Of a stretch of 34,676 bases of DNA, positions 10,315 through 19,070 are shown piece after piece. The stretch comes from Clostridiales bacterium (GTDB lineage: Bacteria; Bacillota; Clostridia; Lachnospirales; Lachnospiraceae). Location: positions 1-34,676 of the forward strand of contig JAJQFQ010000022.1 of the NCBI GenBank assembly GCA_021201035.1, in the 5' to 3' direction. Numbering within the stretch: position 1 is the first letter of the stretch; each line of letters starts with the position of its first letter. The notes below the pieces were generated by a model that worked only from the letters and a program-made list of their open reading frames with translations, was not told the origin of the DNA and searched no databases. A program made the translations under genes and the position numbers.

Positions 10315-10316
10315 GA

Positions 10317-11642
10317 TCAGGATTCTCCCTTGCGTTCCCGGATAATAAACTTCAGCGATGTACCCCTGAATCCGAAGGTCTCGCGAATACGATTCTCCAG
10401 ATAACGGGTATAAGAAAAATGCATCAGTTTCTTATCATTCACAAAAATCACGAAAGTCGGCGGCTTCACCGCCACCTGTGTCACATAATAAATCTTCAGG
10501 CGTTTTCCCTTATCTGAGGGCGGCTCATGCATGGCTACCGCTTCCGTGACGATCTCATTCAGAACACCGGTAGCTATTCGCATGGAATTATTCTCAATCA
10601 CCATATCAATACGGTCAAACAGCTGCGTCATTCGCTGTCCCGTCCTGGCGGATATAAACATGATCTCCGCATAAGACATGAAACTCAGTATCTCACGGAT
10701 CCTGTCCGTATGTTTATAGATGGTCTTGTCATCCTTCTCAATCGCATCCCATTTATTAACTGCGATGATCACGCCCTTGCCTCTCTCATGCGCAATTCCC
10801 GCAATCTTCGCATCCTGCTCTGTCACGCCCTCACCGGCATCAATCACAAGAATGACCGCATCCGCACGCTCCACAGCCGTCACCGCGCGGATAATGCTGT
10901 AACGTTCGATCTCTTCTTTTATCTTACTCTTTCGGCGCAGTCCAGCCGTATCTATAAAAATATATTCTTTACCGTTATGCACAATCTCTGTATCGATCGC
11001 GTCCCGGGTAGTCCCTGCAATATCCGAAACAATCACACGATTCTCACCGACCAGTTTATTAATGATCGATGACTTGCCTACATTCGGTTTGCCGATCACC
11101 GCCACTTTGGGTCTGGCGTCCTCCTCGGCGTTCGCAGCCGAATCCGGGAAAAGCGCCACAACCCTCTCCAGCATATCTCCCAGTCCCAGCTTCCCCGATG
11201 CGGAAATCGGAATCGGATCTCCGATACCGAGATTGTAAAACTCATAGACATCCGCTTCAAACTTCTGAAAATTATCCACCTTATTTACAAGCAGAAGAAC
11301 CGGTTTCTTAGAACGTCTCAGCAGATCCGCCACCTTTGCATCAGCGTCAACCATCCCCTGCCGCACATCGGTCAGAAAAAGGATAACGTCTGCCGTCGCC
11401 ATGGCGATCTCCGCCTGTTCCCGCATCTGCGATAAAATAATATCCTTCGAATCAGGCTCGATACCGCCGGTATCTATCAATGTAAAACTATGGTTCAGCC
11501 ACTCCGCATCCGCGTAAATGCGATCCCTGGTCACGCCCGGCGTATCCTGTACAATGGAAATCCGCTCTCCGGCCAGCGCATTAAACAATGTGGATTTCCC
11601 GACATTCGGGCGGCCGACAATGGCTACAATCGGTTTGCTCAT
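10317..11642 (-). CDS. der: Ribosome biogenesis GTPase Der (EngA)
   Basis: Tandem G domains: [14 protein letters not shown] / DTPGVTRD and [14 protein letters not shown] / [10 protein letters not shown]-like C-terminus. Confidence 0.97.
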   Translation of the reverse strand: MSKPIVAIVGRPNVGKSTLFNALAGERISIVQDTPGVTRDRIYADAEWLNHSFTLIDTGGIEPDSKDIILSQMREQAEIAMATADVILFLTDVRQGMVDADAKVADLLRRSKKPVLLLVNKVDNFQKFEADVYEFYNLGIGDPIPISASGKLGLGDMLERVVALFPDSAANAEEDARPKVAVIGKPNVGKSSIINKLVGENRVIVSDIAGTTRDAIDTEIVHNGKEYIFIDTAGLRRKSKIKEEIERYSIIRAVTAVERADAVILVIDAGEGVTEQDAKIAGIAHERGKGVIIAVNKWDAIEKDDKTIYKHTDRIREILSFMSYAEIMFISARTGQRMTQLFDRIDMVIENNSMRIATGVLNEIVTEAVAMHEPPSDKGKRLKIYYVTQVAVKPPTFVIFVNDKKLMHFSYTRYLENRIRETFGFRGTSLKFIIRERKGES

Positions 11643-11748
11643 CTCTCACCTTCCTGTATATAATGATCCAACTCCCATAAATGAAACGGGCATGTCCGTT
11701 GACTCGGACACCACCATGCATGAACATCGATTGCTATGCTCTGCGAGT

Positions 11749-13245
11749 CTACGCTCCGCGCCCTGATTCGCAAAGCTCGTCAAACAAACTCTGTCCATCT
11801 GATTTTACAATATGAATGGGGACTTGTAAAGTCTTTTCAAGATCCGCCAATGTCATGTCATCGAGGAAAACATCCTCTCCGCTGCGCAGAAGATTACAGG
11901 GAAGCAAAAGCTTTTCCCCCAGTTCCTGCCCGACCAGCTGGTTTTCCAGATCCCGGCCGGTCAGCAGACCGGACACGGTAATTTTCTCTCCGAAGAAATC
12001 ATTCCGGACCGCATAAACCCGGATATCAACATCGGGATGAAAGCAGATAAACTCAGCGGAAAGCTTACGAAGGAACGGCGCCGCGAGCTGTCCGGTAGCA
12101 ATGGAAACAACCCGGCGGCCGGTATGTTTTCTGTTCTCTTCTGCGTCATCCGTGTTTTCCGCTTCCGGATCCTGGGCATACATATCAAACGCAGTTCTCC
12201 CGGAAATCCGGTGTGCAAATGATGTCTTTCTTTCCCTTCGATTTTTTTTCATCTGAAGGAAAAAACTGCGCCGATCCCTCCTCTGTATTTCCGGGTCTTC
12301 CTGTTCAGCCCGCAAACATTCCTCAAATTCCGTCTGTAAAAGACGCATCATCCCGACACCATTTTCCAACTGCACATATCCGTCATAATTCTCTTCCGGC
12401 GGAAGCGGCTGCTCTGCCAGCAGATACCATTCATCCGAAGCATGGATGAAGTGAGTACCATATTTTTCGAAGCAGATACCCTGCCACCGGTGAATCATAC
12501 TGAGCACTTCGCAGGCATCCTCTTTCGTAAACGGTTCCAGTGGATACAATCCGTCCCGATATTTCGTCAGGCCGACCGGCACCACGGATACACTCTCCAT
12601 ATGCGGAATGAATCCCGTCAGCTCACGAATACTGCGTTCCAGTTCTTCCCCGTCATTGACACCTTTGCAGAGCACAATCTGTCCGTTCATCTCAATACCC
12701 GCCTCAAAAAAGCGCCGCAGTTTCTCCAGGGCCTGTCCCGCAAAACGATTATTGAGCATTTTACAGCGAAGCTCCGGATTCATTGCATGGACGGATACAT
12801 TGATGGGCGCAAGCTTATAAGTAATGATACGCTCCACGTCCTCATCCTTCATATTTGTCAGCGTCACATAACTCCCCTGCAAAAAAGAGAGACGGGAATC
12901 GTCATCCTTAAAATACAATGTATCCCGCATTCCCGGAGGCATCTGATCAATAAAGCAGAAAATACATTTATTACAGCAGGATTTATAATCATCCATGAGA
13001 CCGTTCTCAAACACAATGCCCAGGTCTTCATAATAATCCTTCTCAATCTCAAGCTCCCATTCCTCGCCGTCCGGTTTTCGGATCAGGATTGTGAGCACAT
13101 CGTCATTTATCAGAAAATGATAATCAAAGACGTCCTGTATGGGTTTCCCGTTGACAGCCAGCAATACATCCCCCGGACAGATGCCAAGCGCCTCAGCAAT
13201 ACTTCCATTTTCAATTTGATCGATGCGATGTTCCTTAAATTGCAT
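11749..13245 (-). CDS. DUF512 family protein: N-terminal PDZ-like domain plus radical SAM-like Cys motif
   Basis: N-terminal IDQIENGSIAEALGICPGDVLLAVNGKPIQDVFDYHFL (PDZ-like); CCNKCIFCFIDQMPPGMRDTLYFKDDDSRLSFLQGSYVTLTN (C-x3-C-x2-C). Confidence 0.87.
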   Translation of the reverse strand: MQFKEHRIDQIENGSIAEALGICPGDVLLAVNGKPIQDVFDYHFLINDDVLTILIRKPDGEEWELEIEKDYYEDLGIVFENGLMDDYKSCCNKCIFCFIDQMPPGMRDTLYFKDDDSRLSFLQGSYVTLTNMKDEDVERIITYKLAPINVSVHAMNPELRCKMLNNRFAGQALEKLRRFFEAGIEMNGQIVLCKGVNDGEELERSIRELTGFIPHMESVSVVPVGLTKYRDGLYPLEPFTKEDACEVLSMIHRWQGICFEKYGTHFIHASDEWYLLAEQPLPPEENYDGYVQLENGVGMMRLLQTEFEECLRAEQEDPEIQRRDRRSFFLQMKKNRRERKTSFAHRISGRTAFDMYAQDPEAENTDDAEENRKHTGRRVVSIATGQLAAPFLRKLSAEFICFHPDVDIRVYAVRNDFFGEKITVSGLLTGRDLENQLVGQELGEKLLLPCNLLRSGEDVFLDDMTLADLEKTLQVPIHIVKSDGQSLFDELCESGRGA

Positions 13246-13283
13246 ATGAAAACCTCTCCGTAAACTGTGATCCCTCAGCGCAC

Positions 13284-13325
13284 TTAAAATCGAATAGGAG
13301 GATATCTTATCCCCCTATCCGATTT
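13284..13325 (-). terminator. Stem-loop, probable terminator downstream of proB-DUF896
   Basis: Minus strand AAATCGGATAGGGGGATA-AGA-TATCCTCCTATTCGATTT-TAAG; 18-bp stem with two G-U pairs that become A-C mismatches on the plus strand; short T tract. Confidence 0.55.
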
Positions 13326-13417
13326 AATTATATGATGTTGGATTCAAAAGCATCTGACCCCTACGATACTTACAGATTGTTCCGCACTTCGTGCTCCCAT
13401 AATCATCAAATATCCAT

Positions 13418-13639
13418 TTATAAAGCCTTCATCTTCTCATGTTTCTCACCCAGATTTTCTATCGTTCCGTCCGGGTTCTGCACATCGATATTATCCAGCT
13501 GTGTCTTAAGGTTCTGTTTGAAAGAAGCGATAAACTCTGCGCGCAGAGCCGACTGCTCCTCACGCTCCTCAAAACTCAGTCCCTCCGTCTTTGCCTTATG
13601 ATACAATTCATTAATTCTTGCAATTTTTTCGTCTGTCAT
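13418..13639 (-). CDS. DUF896 (YnzC-like) small protein
   Basis: MTDEKIARINELYHKAKTEGLSFEEREEQSALRAEFIASFKQNLKTQLDNI is the typical DUF896 sequence. Confidence 0.92.
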   Translation of the reverse strand: MTDEKIARINELYHKAKTEGLSFEEREEQSALRAEFIASFKQNLKTQLDNIDVQNPDGTIENLGEKHEKMKAL

Positions 13640-13654
13640 AATTACTCCGAACTC

Positions 13655-14497
13655 TCAGTGTTCCTCCAGAAACTTCTGGATATCAAATTCTGCATTTTTC
13701 TGTGCTTTAAACAGTGTCCCTCGAAATTCTCCGGCCATGATCTCATGAAGAATACCAACATCGCCGCCGTTTGCAATAATCATATCCGTGCCGGACGCCG
13801 TCGCAATCCGCGCAGCCGTCAGCTTCGTCGCCATCCCGCCGGTGCCGACATCGCTGCCGGTGGTATCCTTCGCCATCTGATCAAAATGTTCGTCGAGCTT
13901 CTCAACAATCTCCACCAGCTTCGCATCCGGATTCTCACGCGGGTTATCCGTATAAAGCCCATCAATATCGGAAAGCATGATCAGCAAATCCGCCTGAAAC
14001 AGAGAGGCGACCAACGCGGATAGCGTATCATTATCGCCAAACTGCATCTCGTAGATCGACACCGTATCATTTTCATTGACAACCGGAATCGTTCCCAGAC
14101 GAAACAGCTGCTCAAAGGTATTGTGCGCGTTCTGCCTGGATACGGGATTGAACATGGTATTCTTCGTCATCAGCACCTGTGCCGCCGTCTGGTTATACTC
14201 AGCGAACAGTTTCTGATAGGTCATCATCAGCCGCGCCTGTCCCACAGCCGCACAGGCCTGCTTCACAGCGGGATCCGTCGGACGCTCCATCAGCCCCAAC
14301 GCTTTCCGTCCTACGGCAATGGCCCCGGAGCTGACCAGGCACACGTCGATGCCGCGGTTATGTATGTCACACAGTTCCCTCACCAGCTTCTCAATCTTGA
14401 AATAATTCGTATTTCCTGTCTGCGGATGCTGTAAGGAAGATGACCCTATTTTTACAACAATCCTTTTCTTATATTTAAAGTAATCATTCATCTGCAT
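13655..14497 (-). CDS. proB: Glutamate 5-kinase
   Basis: RIVVKIGSSSLQHP, VSSGAIAVGRKALGL, NENDTVS, LSDIDGLYTDNPRENPDAKLV, GTGGMATKLTAARIA; no PUA domain (280 aa). Confidence 0.95.
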   Translation of the reverse strand: MQMNDYFKYKKRIVVKIGSSSLQHPQTGNTNYFKIEKLVRELCDIHNRGIDVCLVSSGAIAVGRKALGLMERPTDPAVKQACAAVGQARLMMTYQKLFAEYNQTAAQVLMTKNTMFNPVSRQNAHNTFEQLFRLGTIPVVNENDTVSIYEMQFGDNDTLSALVASLFQADLLIMLSDIDGLYTDNPRENPDAKLVEIVEKLDEHFDQMAKDTTGSDVGTGGMATKLTAARIATASGTDMIIANGGDVGILHEIMAGEFRGTLFKAQKNAEFDIQKFLEEH

Positions 14498-14658
14498 GGT
14501 TGTATAATATATTCCTGTCCTGTTAATCTACACTGAAGTTTTGCAATAGCAACCTTTTCACAAGATATATGCTCTATATTATAAAAGCAAGAAAGCTGAG
14601 GCATCTTCAGAGCGAGTTTATTATAAAACTCAAGTCAGTATTTGTAAAGAATTTTCTG

Positions 14659-15180
14659 TCAGGTAAATGTCGGCATACACACCGGTACACTTTCCTGGAA
14701 AAAATAACCGCATGAAAAACATGACATCAATTCTTCCGCTAACTCTCCCGGTAAATATAATGATGCATGCTTTTTTAAATTCAAAACTCCTGCTTTTACC
14801 AATAATTCTGCCACAAACTGAGAACAAAAATAACGATTATGAAATTTATGAGGAATATGCAGAATACATAAAATAACACCAGTAAAAGAATATTTATATG
14901 TTTTTGGCATGCATGCAAAAGTCATAAGTTCTTTATATAAATTTCTATATATTTCTTCCTTCACCTGCACCCGAATGTATAATCTGTTCAACAAATGTTT
15001 ATGAAAAGAATTTTTCCCTGTTTTTTCTGTCGCAAAACCTTTAAAATTAAAACTGTAAAATATTTGGAGATTATCATCAAGTGATATTGAAATGTGCGAA
15101 TACTCTGATCTGCTAATCACTGAAATCAGACCTGATAATAAATCCGGATATCTTGTCAATAATATAGTTATAGTTTTCAT
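14659..15180 (-). CDS. Small permuted papain-like (NlpC/P60/YiiX-type) protein, putative
   Basis: His in SEYSHISISLD followed later by Cys in NRYFCSQFVAELLVKAGV, the permuted His-then-Cys order; no obvious signal peptide; AT-rich ORF with RBS AAGAGG. Confidence 0.55.
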   Translation of the reverse strand: MKTITILLTRYPDLLSGLISVISRSEYSHISISLDDNLQIFYSFNFKGFATEKTGKNSFHKHLLNRLYIRVQVKEEIYRNLYKELMTFACMPKTYKYSFTGVILCILHIPHKFHNRYFCSQFVAELLVKAGVLNLKKHASLYLPGELAEELMSCFSCGYFFQESVPVCMPTFT

Positions 15181-15281
15181 TTAACCTCTTACTCCATTCA
15201 TGAGATTTTGCTCTGCAGAAGCTGTTTTCTTCTTATCACATTTTCATGAATTTGTCACTGGAGCAATGGTCGAGCACATAA

Positions 15282-15377
15282 TCGTTGTAAATAATGTGTG
15301 CCGCCACATTTATTCGTTGTAATTTTTGTTTTAAATATCATTTTTTCGTTGTAATTTTTGTATTATGTGTTACAATG
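15282..15377 (+). promoter_or_regulatory. Triple 32-bp-spaced direct repeat with promoter
   Basis: TCGTTGTAA at 15282, 15314 and 15346 (exact 32-bp period); the second and third units share TTCGTTGTAATTTTTGT; -35 TTGTAA (15349-15354), 16 nt, -10 TACAAT (15371-15376). Confidence 0.65.
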
Positions 15378-15447
15378 TATAAAACAAATGATTTATCAAA
15401 TATCATCCTATGCTTTAACTGCTACCATATGACATGGAGGAATCATT

Positions 15448-16749
15448 ATGTACCGTTCAGCAATACAATCCCTCTACCGATGGAAGGATTCCAAATACAG
15501 AAAACCTCTGATCATCGAAGGTGCACGTCAGGTAGGAAAAACCTGGCTCATGCAGGAATTCGGAAAACAGGCTTACCAGTACACAATATATATCAATTTT
15601 GATTCAAATACTCAGATGGCCGAATTATTTGCCGCAGATCTGAATACAAGCCGCTTGATTTTAGGCTTCGAACTATATGCCGGACATAAAATCGACGTAG
15701 ACAACACCCTGCTTATTTTCGATGAAGTGCAGGAAGTGCCCCGGGCGCTTGCCAGCCTGAAATATTTTTATGAAGATGCTCCGCAGTACCATATTATCTG
15801 CGCAGGATCTTTGCTCGGCATCGCTTTGCATCAGGGTACTTCTTTCCCTGTAGGAAAAGTGGATTTTTTGAAATTGTATCCACTCTCCTTTAAAGAATAT
15901 CTGACAGCTATGGGGGATGGGCGTTTTTCTGACCTCCTTTCGTCCAGAGATTTTTCAATGATAACGCCTTTTAAACAGACTTTTATCAATCATTTAAAGA
16001 ATTATTGTTATGTCGGCGGCATGCCGGAAGCAGTCCTGCACTTCTCCCAAAACAAAGATTACAACGAAGTGCGTATCATACAGAAAAGAATTCTGGAAGC
16101 TTATGAACATGATTTTTCCAAGCATGCGCCCAATGACATTGTTCCTCGTATTCGCATGGTGTGGAACAGCATACCCTCACAGCTTGCAAAGGAAAACAAA
16201 AAATTTATTTACGGTCTCGTTCGGGAAGGCGCCAGAGCGAAAGATTATGAAACAGCGATCCTTTGGCTTTCAGACTGCGGTCTGATTCATAAAGTAAGCC
16301 GTGTGACAAAACCGAATCTTCCGCTAAAAGCTTATGAAGATATGAAGGCATTCAAGCTGTTTCTTGTGGATGTCGGACTTCTCGGATGCATGTCTGGTCT
16401 TCACCAGAGAACACTTTTGGACGGAAATGACATGTTTGTAGAATTTAAAGGAGCTTTGACAGAACAGTATGTCCTTCAGCAGCTCATCACAAATCCGACC
16501 CTGAATATATATTATTATACCAATGACCGCGGTTCCTGTGAGATAGATTTTCTTATTGATAACGGCGCTGCGATTACTCCACTGGAAGTAAAGGCTGAAA
16601 CAAATCTTCGTGCAAAAAGCCTGAAAACCTACCGCGAAAAATATAAACCGAAAATAGCGATTCGAACTTCCATGGCTGACCAACGAAAAGACGACAACCT
16701 GCTCAACCTTCCGCTGTATGCCATTGAAGATATAACCGCTTTTCTGTAA
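15448..16749 (+). CDS. AAA (AAA_14-like) ATPase with C-terminal DUF4143
   Basis: Walker A IIEGARQVGKTWLMQEF, Walker B TLLIFDEVQE, YCYVGGMPEAVLHF, C-terminal nuclease-fold-like EIDFLIDNGAAITPLEVKAE; RBS GGAGG. Confidence 0.92.
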   Translation: MYRSAIQSLYRWKDSKYRKPLIIEGARQVGKTWLMQEFGKQAYQYTIYINFDSNTQMAELFAADLNTSRLILGFELYAGHKIDVDNTLLIFDEVQEVPRALASLKYFYEDAPQYHIICAGSLLGIALHQGTSFPVGKVDFLKLYPLSFKEYLTAMGDGRFSDLLSSRDFSMITPFKQTFINHLKNYCYVGGMPEAVLHFSQNKDYNEVRIIQKRILEAYEHDFSKHAPNDIVPRIRMVWNSIPSQLAKENKKFIYGLVREGARAKDYETAILWLSDCGLIHKVSRVTKPNLPLKAYEDMKAFKLFLVDVGLLGCMSGLHQRTLLDGNDMFVEFKGALTEQYVLQQLITNPTLNIYYYTNDRGSCEIDFLIDNGAAITPLEVKAETNLRAKSLKTYREKYKPKIAIRTSMADQRKDDNLLNLPLYAIEDITAFL

Positions 16750-16810
16750 ATCGAGTAAAAGGCAATTCTTACCCTGAACTCACAGTGCTGAGTGCGCATC
16801 ATCGCGGATC

Positions 16811-16843
16811 TTTTTGTTTTATAGTACGAACTTTCCTATAAAA
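16811..16843 (-). repeat. Copy B of the terminator-associated AGGAAAGTT stem-loop family
   Basis: Minus strand TTTTATAG-GAAAGTTCGTA-CTATAAAA, directly 3' of the rnfB terminator stem. Confidence 0.65.
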
Positions 16844-16884
16844 AACAGACGACGCCATATTTCCCAAATCATGACGCCGTCCGT
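16838..16884 (-). terminator. rnf operon terminator
   Basis: Minus strand ACGGACGGCGTC-(16-nt loop)-GGCGTCGTCTGT then TTTTT; all 12 positions pair if G-U is allowed, whereas the plus strand has A-C mismatches. Confidence 0.8.
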
Positions 16885-16925
16885 TTTTCTGTTATAAAAG
16901 ATCCGGAATATGTGTCCGACACATA

Positions 16926-17723
16926 TCAGCAGATAATCTTCTTCGGGCACTTCTCGGCACACTTTCCGCAGCCCGTACATTTCTCCTGATCGATATGCGC
17001 GATATTGTTCTCAACCGTAATCGCGCCCTCTTCGCAGACCTTCTGGCACATCCGGCAGCCGATACAGCCGACCTTACATGCCTTCATGACGATCTTACCC
17101 ATATCCTTCGAGCTGCATCGTACTACATGAGCCGCATCATACGGAATGAGTTCGATCAGATCCTGCGGACATGCCTTGATACATTTCCCGCAGGCCTTAC
17201 AGTTCTCTTTATCAACTACCGCAATACCGTCCTGAATATGAATCGCGTCAAACGGACACGCGGCCACGCACTCGCCGAATCCGAGACAGCCATGGTTGCA
17301 GGACTTCGGTCCGCCGTTGGAAATGAACTTCACCATGGAGCAGGACTGCTCTCCGATGTAGTTGTAATCGGATCCCGCCTGTTCACAGGTACCGGCACAT
17401 TTGACAAATGCGGTCATTCGCACTGCCTCACCGGCATCCTGTCCCATGATGGCTCCGATCTTCGCAGCGACAGGCGCGCCGCCTACCGGGCAGGCTCCTA
17501 CCTCTGCTTCTCCCTTTGCGATGGCTGCCGCAAGGCCGGAGCATCCGGCATAACCGCATCCGCCGCAGTTATTTCCCGGCAGGACACCGAGAATCGCTTC
17601 CTCATTCGGATCAACCTCTACTTTAAACTTCTCACCGGCAATGCCAAGGATGATGCCGATGACAATACCTACAGCGCCGACCACAACGGCGGCAATGATA
17701 ATCGCTTGAACATCCATCTGCAT
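16926..17723 (-). CDS. rnfB: Rnf complex subunit RnfB (multi-[4Fe-4S])
   Basis: N-terminal TM anchor, GNNCGGCGYAGCSGLA, several CxxCxxCxxxCP motifs. Confidence 0.96.
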   Translation of the reverse strand: MQMDVQAIIIAAVVVGAVGIVIGIILGIAGEKFKVEVDPNEEAILGVLPGNNCGGCGYAGCSGLAAAIAKGEAEVGACPVGGAPVAAKIGAIMGQDAGEAVRMTAFVKCAGTCEQAGSDYNYIGEQSCSMVKFISNGGPKSCNHGCLGFGECVAACPFDAIHIQDGIAVVDKENCKACGKCIKACPQDLIELIPYDAAHVVRCSSKDMGKIVMKACKVGCIGCRMCQKVCEEGAITVENNIAHIDQEKCTGCGKCAEKCPKKIIC

Positions 17724-17730
17724 ATCCTCC

Positions 17731-18306
17731 TTAAATTACGCCGGAAAAGCCCATGAACGCAATCGCCATCAGACCCGCTGTCACCAGAACAATGGCAGAA
17801 CCCTTAAAGGGCTGCGGAATCGCATTATACTCAATGCGCTCGCGGATACTTGCCATAATCACGATAGCGATGGTAAAGCCGACTGCTGTCGCCAGGCCGT
17901 TAATCGTGCTGACACCAATGCCGTAACCGTACTGTACGTTGTTCAGCGCCACACCGAGAACTGCACAGTTCGTGGTGATCAGCGGCAGGAACACGCCCAG
18001 AGAGTTATACAGCGGCGGCATGGATTTTTTCAGGAACATCTCGACGAACTGTACCAGAGCCGCAATGATCAGAATAAATACGATCGTCCTCAGATATACC
18101 AGATCAAAATTCTGTAAAATAAACTTATCCAATACGCTTGTCACAAACGACGCGATTGTAATAACGAAGATAACTGCCATACCCATTCCGGCTGCCGTAT
18201 CGACTTTTTTCGATACGCCGAAGAAAGGACATAAGCCAAGGAACTGGCTCAGCACGACGTTATTGACAACGGCAGAACCGATTGCAATTAAAATGACTTC
18301 TTTCAT
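17731..18306 (-). CDS. rnfA: Rnf complex subunit RnfA
   Basis: Multi-TM MKEVILIAIGSAVVNNVVLSQFLGLCPFFGVSKK. Confidence 0.96.
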   Translation of the reverse strand: MKEVILIAIGSAVVNNVVLSQFLGLCPFFGVSKKVDTAAGMGMAVIFVITIASFVTSVLDKFILQNFDLVYLRTIVFILIIAALVQFVEMFLKKSMPPLYNSLGVFLPLITTNCAVLGVALNNVQYGYGIGVSTINGLATAVGFTIAIVIMASIRERIEYNAIPQPFKGSAIVLVTAGLMAIAFMGFSGVI

Positions 18307-18320
18307 CTGAACCTAACCTC

Positions 18321-19070
18321 CTATGCTTTCTGATCATCTTCACCGGCCGTGAATATTTTTTTCTCTTCGGGAGCCTCACATACGCCTTCCTGACAGGATG
18401 CGCAGTCGCCCGCCAGACAACCAGCCGCAGCCTTCACCTGCAGGCCCTTCTTTCGCCGGTACTCTTTGAACGCATTCTGTATCGCGATCAGCATAGCCAA
18501 TACGAAGAACGCACCCGGAGCCAATACAAAAATCGTAATCGGTGTAAAGCCTGCTGTCCCTGAAGCGGAATCCGCCAACGGAAGCAGCTGATAGCCAAAG
18601 ATCTGACCGGAACCCAGAACCTCACGGACAATACCGATACAGGTTAATCCGAATGTGAAACCGATACCCATGCCGATACCGTCGAAAATTGAGAGAACCG
18701 GTCCGTTTTTAAATGCGTAACTCTCCGCACGGCCGAAGATGATACAGTTTACAACGATCAGCGGAATGTAGATGCCGAGAGAGTCATACAGGCTCGGCAC
18801 AAATCCCTGAAGCAGGAACTGCACGATTGTAACCAGAGAGGCCACAACAACGATAAACGCCGACACACGCACCTTATCCGGTATAATCTTGCGCAGCAAT
18901 GAAATAATCAGGTTGGAGAAAACCAGTACAAACGTCGTGGACAATCCCATACCGAGACCGTTCATCGCCGATGTGGTGACTGCAAGAGTCGGACACATAC
19001 CGAGCAAAAGGACGAAAGTAGGATTTTCTTTTAAAATACCATTATGTAAACGTTCTAAATACTTATTCAC
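18321..19070 (-). CDS. rnfE: Rnf complex subunit RnfE with a Cys-rich C-terminal tail
   Basis: (V/M)NKYLERLHNGILKENPTFVLLLGMCPTLAVTTSA; GTG start at 19068-19070 preceded by GGAGG inside rnfG; tail CLAGDCASCQEGVC. Confidence 0.94.
   Translation of the reverse strand: MNKYLERLHNGILKENPTFVLLLGMCPTLAVTTSAMNGLGMGLSTTFVLVFSNLIISLLRKIIPDKVRVSAFIVVVASLVTIVQFLLQGFVPSLYDSLGIYIPLIVVNCIIFGRAESYAFKNGPVLSIFDGIGMGIGFTFGLTCIGIVREVLGSGQIFGYQLLPLADSASGTAGFTPITIFVLAPGAFFVLAMLIAIQNAFKEYRRKKGLQVKAAAGCLAGDCASCQEGVCEAPEEKKIFTAGEDDQKA

Noticed and set aside
12442-13263. 273-aa plus-strand ORF antisense to the DUF512 gene
   Set aside because: Shadow ORF; no motifs, covers a coding region with strong family signatures.
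13332-14023. Plus-strand ORFs over DUF896/proB
   Set aside because: Antisense to clear genes; no support.
15282-15377. Possible mini CRISPR array (three repeats at 32-bp period)
   Set aside because: Repeat unit only 9 bp (17 in two units), period too short for repeat plus spacer, no cas genes, and overlaps a promoter.
16995-17756. 253-aa plus-strand ORF antisense to rnfB
   Set aside because: Shadow of the Cys-rich rnfB; no recognisable protein features.
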